A stretch of 64,000 nucleotides of DNA from Anthopleura xanthogrammica (Eukaryota; Cnidaria; Anthozoa; Actiniaria; Actiniidae), in assembly GCA_964019055.1 (NCBI GenBank), contig OZ025206.1, positions 19,144,860 to 19,208,859 on the forward strand. The letters are read 5' to 3'. This document shows, one piece after another, positions 1 to 12,800 of this stretch. The notes under the pieces were generated by a model that saw only the letters and a list, made by a program, of their open reading frames with translations, was not told the origin of the DNA and searched no databases. Both the position numbers and the translations under genes were made by a program. Position 1 is the first letter of the stretch; each line of letters begins with the position of its first letter.

Positions 1-499
1 TTGTTTTTCTTGATCACATTTTAAGTAGGAATAACTTAATTATATGAAGTGTCAAGCCATTAAATGTCTCACTGTCATTTTTCTCTCTAGGATAATGATT
101 TTCTTAAACTTTTTAAAAAATTGACTAAATTTTAGTAATGGTTAAATTCAATATAAAGCTGCTTTCTTATTAATAGTTCCTCATTAAATGAAGTGTTTGA
201 AGTTTAGAAGTGCGGATTTTTATACAGTATATACCCATTTCAATGAAGTTAGTCACCTGAAATGCTGCAAAGCTGAGATCACCAAGGGTTATGGGTAGAT
301 ACATTTTACATATTTCAACTGCTTGATAACTGTTGATGGACATGAGATCTTTTACCAGTTACAATTTCACCTCCTGTGAGCATCCTCAAGCTGCAGTTTG
401 TATCAAAAAGCTTCACGTGTTGGATATGAAATGTTTCCCATGATCCTCAGTGGTCTCAGCTTTGTAGGATTTTGGTGACTTACTTTATTGAAATAAGCA

Positions 500-634
500 T
501 AGATCCCTTTCACTTGGCATTAAAGCAGCTCAATTTGGAGGACAAAACAAAATAATCTCAATCTTCTGAGAATTGGAACCTATTGTTTTGTCCTCCAAAT
601 TAAGCTGCATTCTGATGTGCTGCAAGTGGTCTAT
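500..634. repeat. Foldback element, CAGCTCAATTTGGAGGACAA family, copy 1
   Basis: The left arm runs from ATAGATCCCTTTCACTTGG through CAGCTCAATTTGGAGGACAA. The right arm is its imperfect reverse complement and ends near TGCAAGTGGTCTAT. The middle is short (about 30 bp), so the whole element can form one hairpin. Related copies lie at 16297-16380, 30145-30289 and 60564-60694. Structure is that of a MITE; no coding capacity. Confidence 0.7.
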
Positions 635-1921
635 AACATGTTTTATGTTGGTGGTTTCTTTAGCTAGTAGCTAGTCTTCAAGCTGGCCAGCAATGTCTCC
701 TTTTCCCCTCTCTCCGTCAGTGTTCTGCTTTGTAGCTGTTAAAATACAATGCTATATTGCTCTACTGATTGGAGAGAAGTTACTGTAAAACAAGTGTGAG
801 ACTCCAAGTGACCTCTTGCTCACTGTCAACACACTGATTACCAAGCTAGCCTGCTTGTTGTTTCTAAATTTCTTGAGATCATAATTCTACAATGGCTTTG
901 CAGCCATTCAAAAGTCAAACCATATACATCTATTTCGAAAAAGTTTGTCACATTTGAAAGCAACAAGCAACAGCAAGATGGCGAAGTACATCTGTATTTT
1001 ACTGCTAATGTATCATTTAGATGTGATTATTTTAGTTGTTTTGTAATGGTAGTCTGCAACTGTTTCAATTTTTTAAGTGTTGTCCCGAATCTTCAGCTAA
1101 TTAAAGCATTGTTTGCAGGTGGTCTTGGCTTGTTGTTTGTCACTTATTTTGTTGCTTTTGGCTATGACAACCTTTATTGAAATTTATGAGTGTATACAAA
1201 CAACAAGTTTGGAGAGGAGAGGAGATTTTTTCATCTAGAAAAGGAAACAGATACATGTAGATAACTAGCTTGAGTGTGAGTAATATTTTTAGAAATATCT
1301 GAGTGTTCTATTTGAATGAGTTATGCAAATATAAGGAAAACATTTCAGTGCTGCAACATGCATAAGATCATGATCATCTCTGCTCTACTATATTCATTAA
1401 TTTTTATTGAAAAGTTTTACAGTAATGTCTGTATTTTCATATCCATTCAGTGAATCCAGAATAGAAACTAATTATAACCTTTATAAATCCCATACATATA
1501 TATTATAATTTGTTATGTAAATTAATTATAAATCTCTCTAAAATTCTAAAATGTTCGAAGTTATAAGAATTTCAAAAAATAATAAGAATCATAAGTTCTA
1601 ACAATTTCGAAGAATCATAATATGAAATCATAATATAAGTTTTAGAAATACGAATTTCACAATTTTAACCTGCAATCCCTAAAATTGTTACATTGTGTAA
1701 TCTTTAAAAACTTACTTACGAAAATTTACTGGGCCGAATCGGTTCATAATTATCATTCTACATCCGGTCAAATTCATGCAAGATACTAGTAAGGGACCTC
1801 GTGGTTTTCTGGGTCATAGTTTCCGAACATTTTGGATATTTAATTGTTGAAGTCGAAATGTCAGACAGATCGCGTGCATGGCAATGTGCATGGAGACCTT
1901 GTCTATTTCTAAGTCTGGCAC

Positions 1922-1960
1922 ATGTCACGTGCTTATTTACGGCTGTCTCGTCCAATCAGG
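1922..1960. promoter_or_regulatory. Candidate E-box/ACGTG and CCAAT motifs upstream of the bHLH-PAS gene
   Basis: A CACGTG hexamer (which includes the ACGTG core bound by bHLH-PAS/ARNT dimers) is followed about 20 bp later by CCAATCAGG. The pair lies about 400 bp before the probable first coding exon at 2346. Short motifs like these occur by chance, so this is only a candidate. Confidence 0.2.
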
Positions 1961-2345
1961 TTTAGTTAGGTTTTAAGTGGGCAACATCGGCCGTCAGGTC
2001 GCCGAGCGGATAAACAATCGCCATTTTGGATATGCCATCCAAATTGCTTTGATTTTTAAAGGATTTCGTGCAGTCCGAGCTACTACGTTAAATGATTCCA
2101 TCATTAGGACATGCGGCAGCCCTTTCCGATTGTGCTGTAGTTTTTTAGACGAAATCGACTCGTACAATGCCGACGGATAAACGGCAAGAACACAAGCCCC
2201 GGTAAGAACATTAAAAATACGTTGCAACCCGCTTGTGTGTTGAGCGATAGACAGGCCTGGATTGATCTTCCGAACTGTCGTTTCTCGAATAGCTGGCGTC
2301 CCAGAAGACACAGCTTGTTTATTTAATAATTCTTAGCTCGTGTCT

Positions 2346-2401
2346 ATGATTGATTTTTCATTCTCATTATGTTTCAGGACCAAAAGTACGGATAATGTCA
2401 G
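2346..2401 (+). CDS. Probable first coding exon of the bHLH-PAS gene
   Basis: An ATG at 2346 opens a frame of 18 codons plus two bases that ends at a good donor (CAG|GTAAGG at 2401/2402). Joining to 3877 keeps the frame straight into the basic region and adds 22 residues before the Met encoded at 3887. Two alternatives remain. A pyrimidine-rich acceptor ending at 2377 would make this a 24-nt internal microexon. Or the start codon is 3887, as SIM proteins begin directly at the basic region. Confidence 0.4.
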
Positions 2402-5400
2402 GTAAGGCTGCTGGTTGGTACTCCTAATGTAACGATAAACAAGTATTGTTTTTTAAGTCAATGCACAACTGTCATGTTCTAATTCTTTGTATGAAAACCC
2501 AAAGCCCGTAAGTGGCAACCTGTGTGTTTTGAAGAGATTCTTTTCTTTAACTTTTGTTTTCGAAGTGTTCGCAGCAAGACGAAAACAAACCGGGGCTAAA
2601 TCTCCCATACTTGTATGTCGCTCAGCTCTCAAGTGACCACGTTTTCACTATTAAGAATTGCATATTTTTTGCATAACATCGACAAACGTAATATTAAGGA
2701 TTTACATTTGAGTCATCTACGATGCTTTAAAATGTTTAAATTCGTATGATAAGAAGATTTACCAGCTAGATCGACATTCTTGTATTCGCTTGCGATTTGC
2801 AGAGCATTCAATTCGATTACAGGTTTATATAGAACTAAATGACCAATATTTACGCCAACCAGAGCATTGAACCACGGCTGAAAGTATTTCACCCCAAGTA
2901 AAGGAATATATACTCTGCTTATTTTCCCGCGTTAAATATGCTGATTCGCTTTTCTAGATTACATTCTAAGTACATTGTAATTATTGAAAAAAGTACGTTT
3001 AAAACGTTTTCGCAGTGCAAATATTCGTTCAGGACTTTTTGTTGCGATTTCTACATCGATGTTTATACGAAGTCATCTGTTAACAGTTACAATTTACTTC
3101 AATGGAAACAAAAACTTCACGAGGAAGAAAAAGCAAATGATTGTCTGGAGAGATAAAAAAAAGAACAAATGGATCAATGTTTGTTTGTTCAACTTGTCGA
3201 AATCAATCGGAATCGACAAAACTGTTTACTCAAGGATTCCGGTTTTCAGTCATTTTGCTCTTTTAGCACTTCTTCAACAGTTAGAACTTTAATCTAAATT
3301 GTATCTCCTAGTCCGTGTCGAGTATTCAACATTTTGTATATTTGTTTTTTTCTTTATATCAAATCATTTAAATCTTTTAAAAAACGAAAACTCCATTCGC
3401 ACTTCAAAATGGCGGTTTTTGTCAACATGGCCGCTGTTATCCTAGTAGCTTGAGTGAAAAATCCCTCAGACATTCCCAAGATGTCGATTAATTGCATTTG
3501 CCAAACACTAATAGCCTTTCTATTCATTCTCTGTTATAACTGAAGCATGAAATGATTCACTGCATTTTATTTTGATTTTTGAGTTTGTCTGGAAGTCTTG
3601 TTTTCAGTAGACATCCCGTGATGTAGCTATATTTAGTGTCTGTCCCCCACTGCTTCTTAATATACCCTTTGAGATTGTTTATATTTGTGAATTTTGGAGT
3701 AAAATAACAACTCTTTTAGACCTTAAGGACAGTTAAACATTAATCACTTGAGCTTGAAATCATCAGAAAATTGTACTAACAGTTTTTTTAGTGCACTAAT
3801 TATACTTGCATTTTAGTAATTTTTGCTATTCTAAGCTCATTTTAGTAAGTTTTTTTTAAACTTATTTATCCTTTAGGGTTGTTGAGATGCGCAAGGAGAG
3901 GTCCAGAAATGCAGCCAGAAACAGACGAGGGAAAGAAAATGCTCAATTCGATGAACTGGCCAAGCTGTTGCCTCTTCCTGCCGCAATTACATCACAGCTG
4001 GACAAAGCTTCAATCATACGACTTACAATCAGTTACTTGAGCATGAGGGAATTTTCTGGTCTCAGTAAGCAGAAGCATAGATACTTAACTTTATTTAAGT
4101 TTTGAAATTTAATAATCATGAGGATAATAATAGTAATAATGATAATTTGTTGATAGAGCATCTATTGACAAATTGATATCTTGGAGAGACAGGTTGAGAG
4201 AGAAAGGGAGGGGAGAGAGAGAGGGAGAATGGAATATGTTTTATTTGTGCAAAAATAAGGAAAAAAACACAAATATTTTCTTCATTTTGATGAAGACTCA
4301 TGACAGCACAGTGAAAAATGTCAATCTTGATTATTACTAGGCATTTATTCTTGCAAATCAAAAGTTAAAAAGAAAAGGAAAAATAAATATCCATGTCCAA
4401 ATAGAGACATGTGAAAGCAAAAAAAAACATTTGGATTAAATATATACTTAACTATTTAGATAACCAAATATGTTTATTTTGTGCTTGTAGTTCCACAAAA
4501 ACAGATAACAGATGGATCAGAATCTTCACCACTATCTGAAACTGCATCAGGTATAGTGCCAGTGTTAGATGAACAAATTGTTAAGACAGGGCATTGCTAA
4601 AGGGCTAAATCACAGATTAATTTTGAAATTAGTGTCAGGTTTTGCAGAGGGAGAAACTTCTGAGAACCCAGAAAAAAACCCTTGATTTAAGTGAAAGACC
4701 CAACAAATTTTACTCACATGTGATGTAGAGTACAGGAATTGAACCAGAGACCTCAGAGGTGAGGCAAGGGCACTATCACTATCACTACAGTACTACTCTT
4801 GATTCCCATAGAAAAAAGTTGTTCTGTGATTCATATTCCCTTTACTCTCTTTACATTAAACTGTGCTGTATGAAAAAATAAATTAAGAAATAAATAAATA
4901 AAAAGAAAATTAAAAAATAGAGACATTTTATTGAATGCATGGTTTAAATTTTATCCCATACTGCCTGTAGCTGCATCCTTTGTCTGAATAGTGCAAGATA
5001 ATGATGACTACAATGACAACAACAGTGACGAGGATAATTTTTAGTTAGGTTAAAATATTTTCTACTTAATTTTTATGACTATTTTTCAATCTTTTCAGAT
5101 GCTGTCCCACCTGGGTCACCAACTCCAGGTTCAAGTAATGAAAGTAAGATTTATTTTTTGAAGTTTTTTGTTTGATATATTTGTTCTAATAGTAAGACCT
5201 CTCCCAGTCTTGTTATTCTATGTATTTCCAGATGCTATCAATATTATTATTAAAATACCTATCATATCATAAATAAAAAGGTCATAGTTATACTTGTGGA
5301 ATGACATGAATGGAAAATTGTATTGTTTATATGTAAAAAGAGCAGTTACAGTCAAAACGGCTCCAGCGTACCCCCCTAGACTTCATTATTCGAATATTGA

Positions 5401-8400
5401 GTTCATTATTCACTCTGAGTTTTCATTAATAAATCGAAGACTCCAAACTTCACACTCATTTCACAACTAAAATCCTAAGGGATATGGCCTTTCTGGGGAG
5501 TTTTTCTACCTTGGCATGGCAATTGTTGAAGAAGTGAATCAAAACTGAAGTAGATAATCTATTTTCAAGTTTGGAGTCAGAGTGAATGATTAACTTAATA
5601 TTTGATTAATGAATTCATTAATGGATTCTAGGGGAGTACACTTGAGCCATTTTGACTGTAAACAAACAACAAACATTCATGTTGATGCAGGGACTGCAAA
5701 GGGGAAGTGAGGGCTTTAGTTCTCATCCCAATTTCAGTATTATTTGTACTAGTCTGTTATATTTTCAAATCTAAGCCCCACACATTTAGAGTGCTCCAAA
5801 GCCAACCTGTATATCGCACTATATTTAGCATTATACATCACTCCCCTTGTTTTTTGTTGATACTATGGAGTGTCCCATGGTTACTGTTATCTTAAATGCT
5901 AACAATGCCTTGTTTTGAGAGTACAACTTAGAGTACAACTTAGGTTGATAATTGTGTAGCATTTTATTCGACAGATGGTGTTTTTTCCATTCATTATACC
6001 ATTATCCATTCACTGTGCTTCCCTTCCATTTTTTTTCATTTATTCTATTTTTTTTATTTTTTATTTTGCAGTTGTTCCTTTCAAGAAAAATGAAAGTCCT
6101 GAAGCTCAAATTCCTTTAAATGACGAAACAGGAACACAGCTTCTACATGTAATTAAAACTAAGTTGCTTAACTTTAGGCCCCATTTACACAGACTCTTAC
6201 TCCTTTGAAACCATGTTTTTTTCTACTCAGTTACACATTTCATATACATGACATCAATATGTAATGGAACCATGATGTTTTGAAAATGCTTTCAAAAGTG
6301 GAGTGTTTTAAAAACAATTTGGTTTGAGGTCCCCCATAAGTTGGGAAACCATATTATTTTCATTGTTTGGAAGACACTGGGTTTTGAAAACGGGTTGCCT
6401 GGAAATGAGACTAATACATCATACCGATCTGGTGTAAGTGCATACAGCTGTAGTAACTGTATCATTTTTGACCTAGTTTTTCTGATTATGAAACCATGTT
6501 AAAATGAAATGAGGTCTGTGTAAACAGGGTCTTAGCTAGGAAAATGGTTCTAACTTCAAATATTTAGTTTCTGTAACTTCAGCAAATAATTTATAGATTA
6601 GGGTTTTTGGCTTCTATCAATAAAATATTCAAAAACAAAGAAATTGGTGTTGATGGATGGAAACTCAAACATCAGTTGTAAATAATTTACCTTATCTGGT
6701 GTGGTTGAGGTTGAAGAAGGACGACTATGAGTGAGTCTATTTTTGAATCAAATTGTCATGAATGTCTAATTTCAATTTCTTATAAATTTATGTTTTTCTT
6801 GTGTAGGCACTGGAGGGTTTCCTTCTAGTTCTTGCAGAAGATGGCAAGATACTGTATGTGTCCGAGACTGTCTCTATAAATCTAGGTCTTTCACAGGTAT
6901 GTAGAGTGAATGAGTTGAGGGAAGTACATGGATAAATGTCTCCTAAATTGTACCATGCCTACATTCACTTTCCAGTTGTAAATTCATGGCTATATCATAT
7001 ATATATTTTTTCCAAGAAGCTTCCTTACCACATTTTTCATTGCTACACCCTGATTGAAACAACAGTCGCAACAGGGTAATCAGGCAATACACTGCCATCA
7101 ATCAAACAAATTGTTCAGTAGCTTTTACACACTCTGATCGATGGCAGCGTATCCTGATTTCCATGTTGCAACTGTTTTCTTGATCAGCAGCTAAACAGTG
7201 GTAAAGCCAAAGTTTATAACTCATCCAGTAATGGGTGGTGGTACAATATTTGCCATTAACCACTTTTGATCCAGTTGCGGGTTCATTGCCTGAGAACACT
7301 AATGATGTTCAACAAAACATGTTGGTTACTTCCCTAATCATCCTTCAGTCAAATAGAGCAGACTTTGTATGAGTGTGAAAAGTTATCGTACACGGTTACG
7401 GTGCGGCGTGGACACAGCACCAAATGTCAAATGTTTTCATACACGGCACAGCACTGACATGGTCAGAGCAAGCTAAGGGCATGGTTCAGTGAAAACTGCT
7501 CTAACCTCTTCTTCATGGTCTCTTATGTAGTTACAATTTTTGTAATCTATGCACCAGGGTTTGATTGTATCAAGTTATAAAGTTACCCTCTGCTTATTTG
7601 TTTAGGTTGAACTTACTGGTGGTAACATATACAACTATGTCAATGTTGAGGATCATGGTGATCTAATGGACCAACTGAGACAGGCTTCCTCCACAGAAAC
7701 AAATGAACCTCCCTTCCAAAGCAGTCAAGATTTCTTTTCTTGTCAAAACAGTAGTGACAGTGGCAGTGGCTTATTCAGTCAAGGTAGAGATTAGTAGGCA
7801 ATCTTTGTTACACCCATCTCTAAATCATTACTGAGGACAATAGACCATTTCATGGTTGTCGTCGACCAACCTCAGCCTCGATAGTGTGTAATATATTCTT
7901 TAGAATTTGACTACAGCTCACGGTAACTTTAGGAATGTACACATTATCAAACAATTGAAACACTTAAAAATTCCATGGGCTTTGGTCAAATTCTAAAGAA
8001 TAAATTACATGCTATCGAGACTGAGGTTGATCAACGAGAACCGTGAAATGGTCTATTGAATGGTTCATAAGTTTTATAAATATCTGTAAATGGATATAGA
8101 TAATTCTTACGCCTTTGATGACCATGCAAAATAGCAGCCTGTCACAAAGGGCCACAAGTTTATCAAGTGTTTCACCCTTTTTAAATTCTTTCCTTTTTGT
8201 TTCCTGTCGAGTGTGAGTAGAGTTGTTTGTTGGTTTTCCTGTGCTTCCAGGTTTTTCTCAAGTTTTTCTCCCTCCACAAAATCAACTTTAAATTCCAATC
8301 TGATAACGAAACGAGGGCCAAAGGATTGTTAGCCACTAGCTTTCAAGTGCTACCCTCTTAAAAAAGGAAGATTTATATTAATTTCATTTCCATATTGAGT

Positions 8401-9771
8401 TCTTTTTTGCTCATTTTTAGTCTATTTGAATTGAAAAAGAAATTAAAGATATAAAGCAATTTGTTCAATTACTATTCTAGGAGATACCATTGGACCAGCA
8501 ACTCTTCCTCTTCATCAGCCCAGGGCATTCTTCTTGAGAATGAAGTGCACTCTTGTCAGAAGAGGAGGATCTTATGCAAAGTCATCAGGGTTCAAAGTAA
8601 GTTCAGTTTGAGAAAAGTTACAAACATTTTGATTTTTTGGGACACTTGTTTATAGAAAAAAAACGACTCAGTTCAGTGAACTCTTAACATAGTTTATATA
8701 GGAGTCCCCCCTCTATTAACTATGCTCTTAACGATCAGTGAGTTTTGAGATATTTGTTCAAAGATGGATTCAAGAAAAACGCTTAAACAGTTTTTTTTAA
8801 GATTCTAATAAAGTATGTGAAATAAGAGTGAAAATACAAGGGAACAAAGAAACTTTCTTTTAAGTGGATATAAATGAAATTATGAGAAGAGATAGAGAAA
8901 GGAACTCGGAGAAATCTAAGTTGCAGATGGGATTTGAACCCTGCACGACCTTTCAGTATTTCTTTCTTTGAAGTATTTTCATATTTTTCAAAAATGTTTT
9001 GACCATAAGGCAAGAAAATGAATTTGGGAGTGTTTTTGTACATTTGTTGTTGTTCGGGAGGTACTAGCATTCATAAATTATTCTTTCCCCTGGTCTTTCT
9101 TTAATTTTGTGGAAAACATCACATATTACAAGTCTGGTATAAAGGCTTTCTTGTATAGAGTCTTTCCCCCCAGGAAAACTGAGTTCTTTCTTATGTAAAT
9201 CAGATTAGACCAGATTCAATTGTTCCTGCTTCCTTTCATGGCTGCCATTCACCTTTTTTACACACATTGTTCACTGGTCAAATACAAAGCTTTCAGTCGA
9301 GGTTTCAGGGTTCAAATTTGAATAATCCTTTGAAACTACCTCGAAACCTCGATTGAATGCTTTTATGTGTGATCAGTAAACCGATGTAATGAATAAAGGG
9401 ACTGGTGCAAAGCCTCAATCTATAGACCTTATGCAATATCGGTCGCTCCTAATTTGCATAAATGAAAAGCTTAATAAAATATTTTGAAATATTTGAATTA
9501 AGGAAATATTTTTCATCACATGAAATACCATCAGTAAATTAGTAACTGTGCACAGTTTTAAAGAATAGTGAAAATTGTTTGCAGAGTTATAAGCTTTTAA
9601 AATGTGAAATAAACATGAAAAAGAGGCTGGTCGGGCCATGGCTGTGTTTCACATACAAATCCTTTTAATTTTAAATTGATGTAACGTCCCTAGTATTGGT
9701 GCTAGAGCACTCGCATTTTGCTTAAATACTAATCTTAGCATATGCTTTCGAATGCTGGCTGTTATGACTTT

Positions 9772-9803
<32 letters not shown>

Positions 9804-12800
9804 GGTAAGTAAGCAAGGAGCTGACCATGCAGCTCCTGGGTGCAAAAAGCCAAAAAAATACTAGTACAGCATTCCTCATTTATGTGTTTTGCATAAGGTC
9901 TATTGCCTGGAATCCTAGACACAGCACTTTGAAAATCATTAACCAAGCAACCATTCTGCATTAAAGAAAGCCGTTATGTCTGAATCAATTTCGCTTGAAC
10001 GTTGTTGGCAAAAGAAAAAAAAAAGAAAAAAAATTAACGTTTTAGACCGAAATTTTCCTCTATGAAATGTAATTGAATTTTCATCATGAAATTTGCCCTT
10101 CAAACCCGAAAACAAACAAACATAAGATACTAAAATTATTCTGTCTCATCTAAGGTAGTACACTGTGTTGGCCGAATCAAGAACTACGCCAGTGACAATC
10201 AAGAAGCTTCGAGGAAAGCGTTTGTGATGTTAGTTCAGCCAGTCCCAACCATGAACATCAATGAACTGCCACTGGAATGTAACATGTTTGTCAGCCGTGT
10301 TAACATGGATCTGAAGATCGTTTATTGTGAAGGAAGGTATACTATAACACAAAGTCGAACAAATAGAGCAGATTTTGTACGCTTGGGAAACGATGCATCT
10401 AATTTGTAGCCGTACGGTATTTTACCGTAGCCGTCTATGCGTTGTAGTTATTGTGATTGGATGAATTACTGGAAGACGGTGGGAAGCCATTTCAATGTTA
10501 CAGCATGTCGTATCGTGTACGTGCTGTATGTCAGTGCCGTATGAAAAAAGTACACTTAGTAACTGACATTTCGGATGTTAGATCTTCGTCGGAGTAAAAA
10601 ATGTTTCCCACTTATACGAAAACCGCTCTTATGAGATTTTTAAAGTCATATATAGGAAATTAGCTTTATGATTTTAATCAAGTGGATTGTATAATGTTCA
10701 AGTACAACTCAACTCCTGATTGTCTACTGTTCTGAATAAAATACCGACTGTTAATTATGGTCCGTTCTTGGACGTTTTATTTTTCAGAATTCATAAGTTT
10801 ATGGATTACCTAGCCAAGGACATCGTTGGTATCTCAGCGTATGATTTCTACCATGCTGGAGACGTTGCCCTCATACAAGGCCATCATGCCAAGTGTAAGT
10901 TAAAGACGTCATTTCTTTTTTCGGCGCTTGCATCGTCTGGTTTAACAGGAAATCTAGTTAAATATCCTTAAAAAAATACTGTTTGCTGTCAGTAGTCTCT
11001 GAGAAATATTGTGTCTAAGCTGAGGAAATCCAGATGGAGTTCACAAGTACTTCTCCAGAATTGTTTGTTCATTTGTTCAGGTGTAGTAAAGAATCTTAGA
11101 CGTGTACGTGCTGTCGATTAGGCGAAGATTGCTCATGTAAACGGGAAACTTCAAAGGTTTCTATTTCCCAAACCAATTAAAGTAAATAATAGCTACAACT
11201 GTTAAAAAAGTTTTTTTTGTCTGTATAGTAAAGCTTTCTTTGTCGGCGAAAATGTAACTACTGCCTTTTATTAAATTTGAATTTTTTTTTTGAAAATCGA
11301 AATTTCTAATTTTTGGTCGCGGATGTAGACTGATACAAGAGTGTTCAGATTTACGCCTTTTTTTAAAAGAAAAGTTATTCGGATTCATAAACCATTTTCT
11401 ATTTGGGTTTTGACTCTCATTTAGTAGAATGCATGGACTATCAAATCTTGAATTTTTTGTTACAAATCCCGACTGATTTTCCCGCCATTTTGATCAGGGT
11501 TTTGCGCATGCGTATTCGTTATTTCGGCACATGGTCCTGTTAACGTCTACCGCGTATGAATGTTTCGCGTACGTGCTTCAGGAATCCTCAAGTACAAACA
11601 AACCGTTGGCGTAGTTTCAAACGTTCCCTCAGACAGGTGTAGTAACAAAAGACTAAGGAAGCCCCCTGCAAAGGCTCTTAATACCAAACCCCAAATAGCC
11701 CAAAGTATCTGGGGGAAAAAAAGAAAAAGAGTGTACGAATTATTGAATTATTGCCAGGCTTCTTTTATAATTATCGTGGGTTATTTGTTGGTTCTCTTCT
11801 GTGCTTCGAGGTTTTCCACTGATTTCATTTATGTAAGACAAATAACTTGAACAATTCACAAATCCAGGACAACTGATTCTCCCAAGAAAGACTACTATAA
11901 AATTGGCTTTTCCTATTATTTTGAACATTATTTTCAGAAATTCTTTCTTTTATGAACGGGATTCATCGTACAGCTAATAAGGGAAAATGGTGTTAAAAGA
12001 AAATGGCGGCAATGACATGTAATAAATCATCTCTATTTTATCATTTTCAGTTCTTTCCAAGGGTCAAGTTTGGACAAAGTACTACCGATGGATGAATAAG
12101 AATGGTGGGTGGGTTTGGATGCAGACAAAAGCATCACTCATACCCCATCCTACAAACCCTGGCCTCAAACAAATGTTGTGTCTCAACTATATTTTAAGGT
12201 AATGTTTAATAGCAAATCTATCAAATCCTGTTCTCATCTTTTTATTTTCTACTTTTCAAAATGAAAAATTGGTTGCTTTTTTGTTTTGGTGGTAGTTTGT
12301 CATTCCTGTTTTTGTTGTTGTTGTTGTTGTTGTTGTTGCTGCTGCTGTTGCTGCCGCTGTTTTCCATAACGATAGCTTTTGCTGGTCTTGGTGGATTGCT
12401 TTGTCGGATGATACATTTTCTGTTTGTGGTGTTAGGTACTGGGAGTGCCGATTTATGACTATTGTTATCGTCGTCGTGTCGTTGTGGTAATTCGTGGTAA
12501 TGGTTGTAATGGTGGTAATGGTGGTAATGGTGTTACTGGTTGAAATAGCACATTTGCTGCTGCTTTAGCAGCAGGTGATGGCGATATTGATTTTGGTAGT
12601 TATGCATGACAATCTAACCGGTGCTGCTATCTTCTATTGCTGCTGTTATTATCTTTATTGTCTGCTCTTTCTGCCGTTGCTGCTAATATATGTGATGCTG
12701 TTGTTACCATCTTTTACAACTGGTATTATGTCAGGCTCCAAAGATCTTATTCAACACTGTCTTTCCTTCTAGTGATGTGGAGCACCGCAGCGTTGTGTTG

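Larger units (their letters stand above)
1..2345. other. Upstream intergenic region, no gene seen
   Basis: No open reading frame with family resemblance is visible on either strand. The stretch is AT-rich, with A/T runs around 1490-1700. It holds one foldback element at about 500-634. From about 1930 the base composition becomes more GC- and CpG-rich, and a CACGTG and a CCAAT-type motif occur at 1926-1960, which would fit the promoter of the downstream bHLH-PAS gene. That promoter role is inference only. Confidence 0.5.

Noticed and set aside
8905..8965. Possible tRNA gene on the minus strand (GGTTCAAATCCC)
   Set aside because: Only a B-box-like segment is seen, without a convincing A-box or cloverleaf; more likely a SINE remnant or chance.
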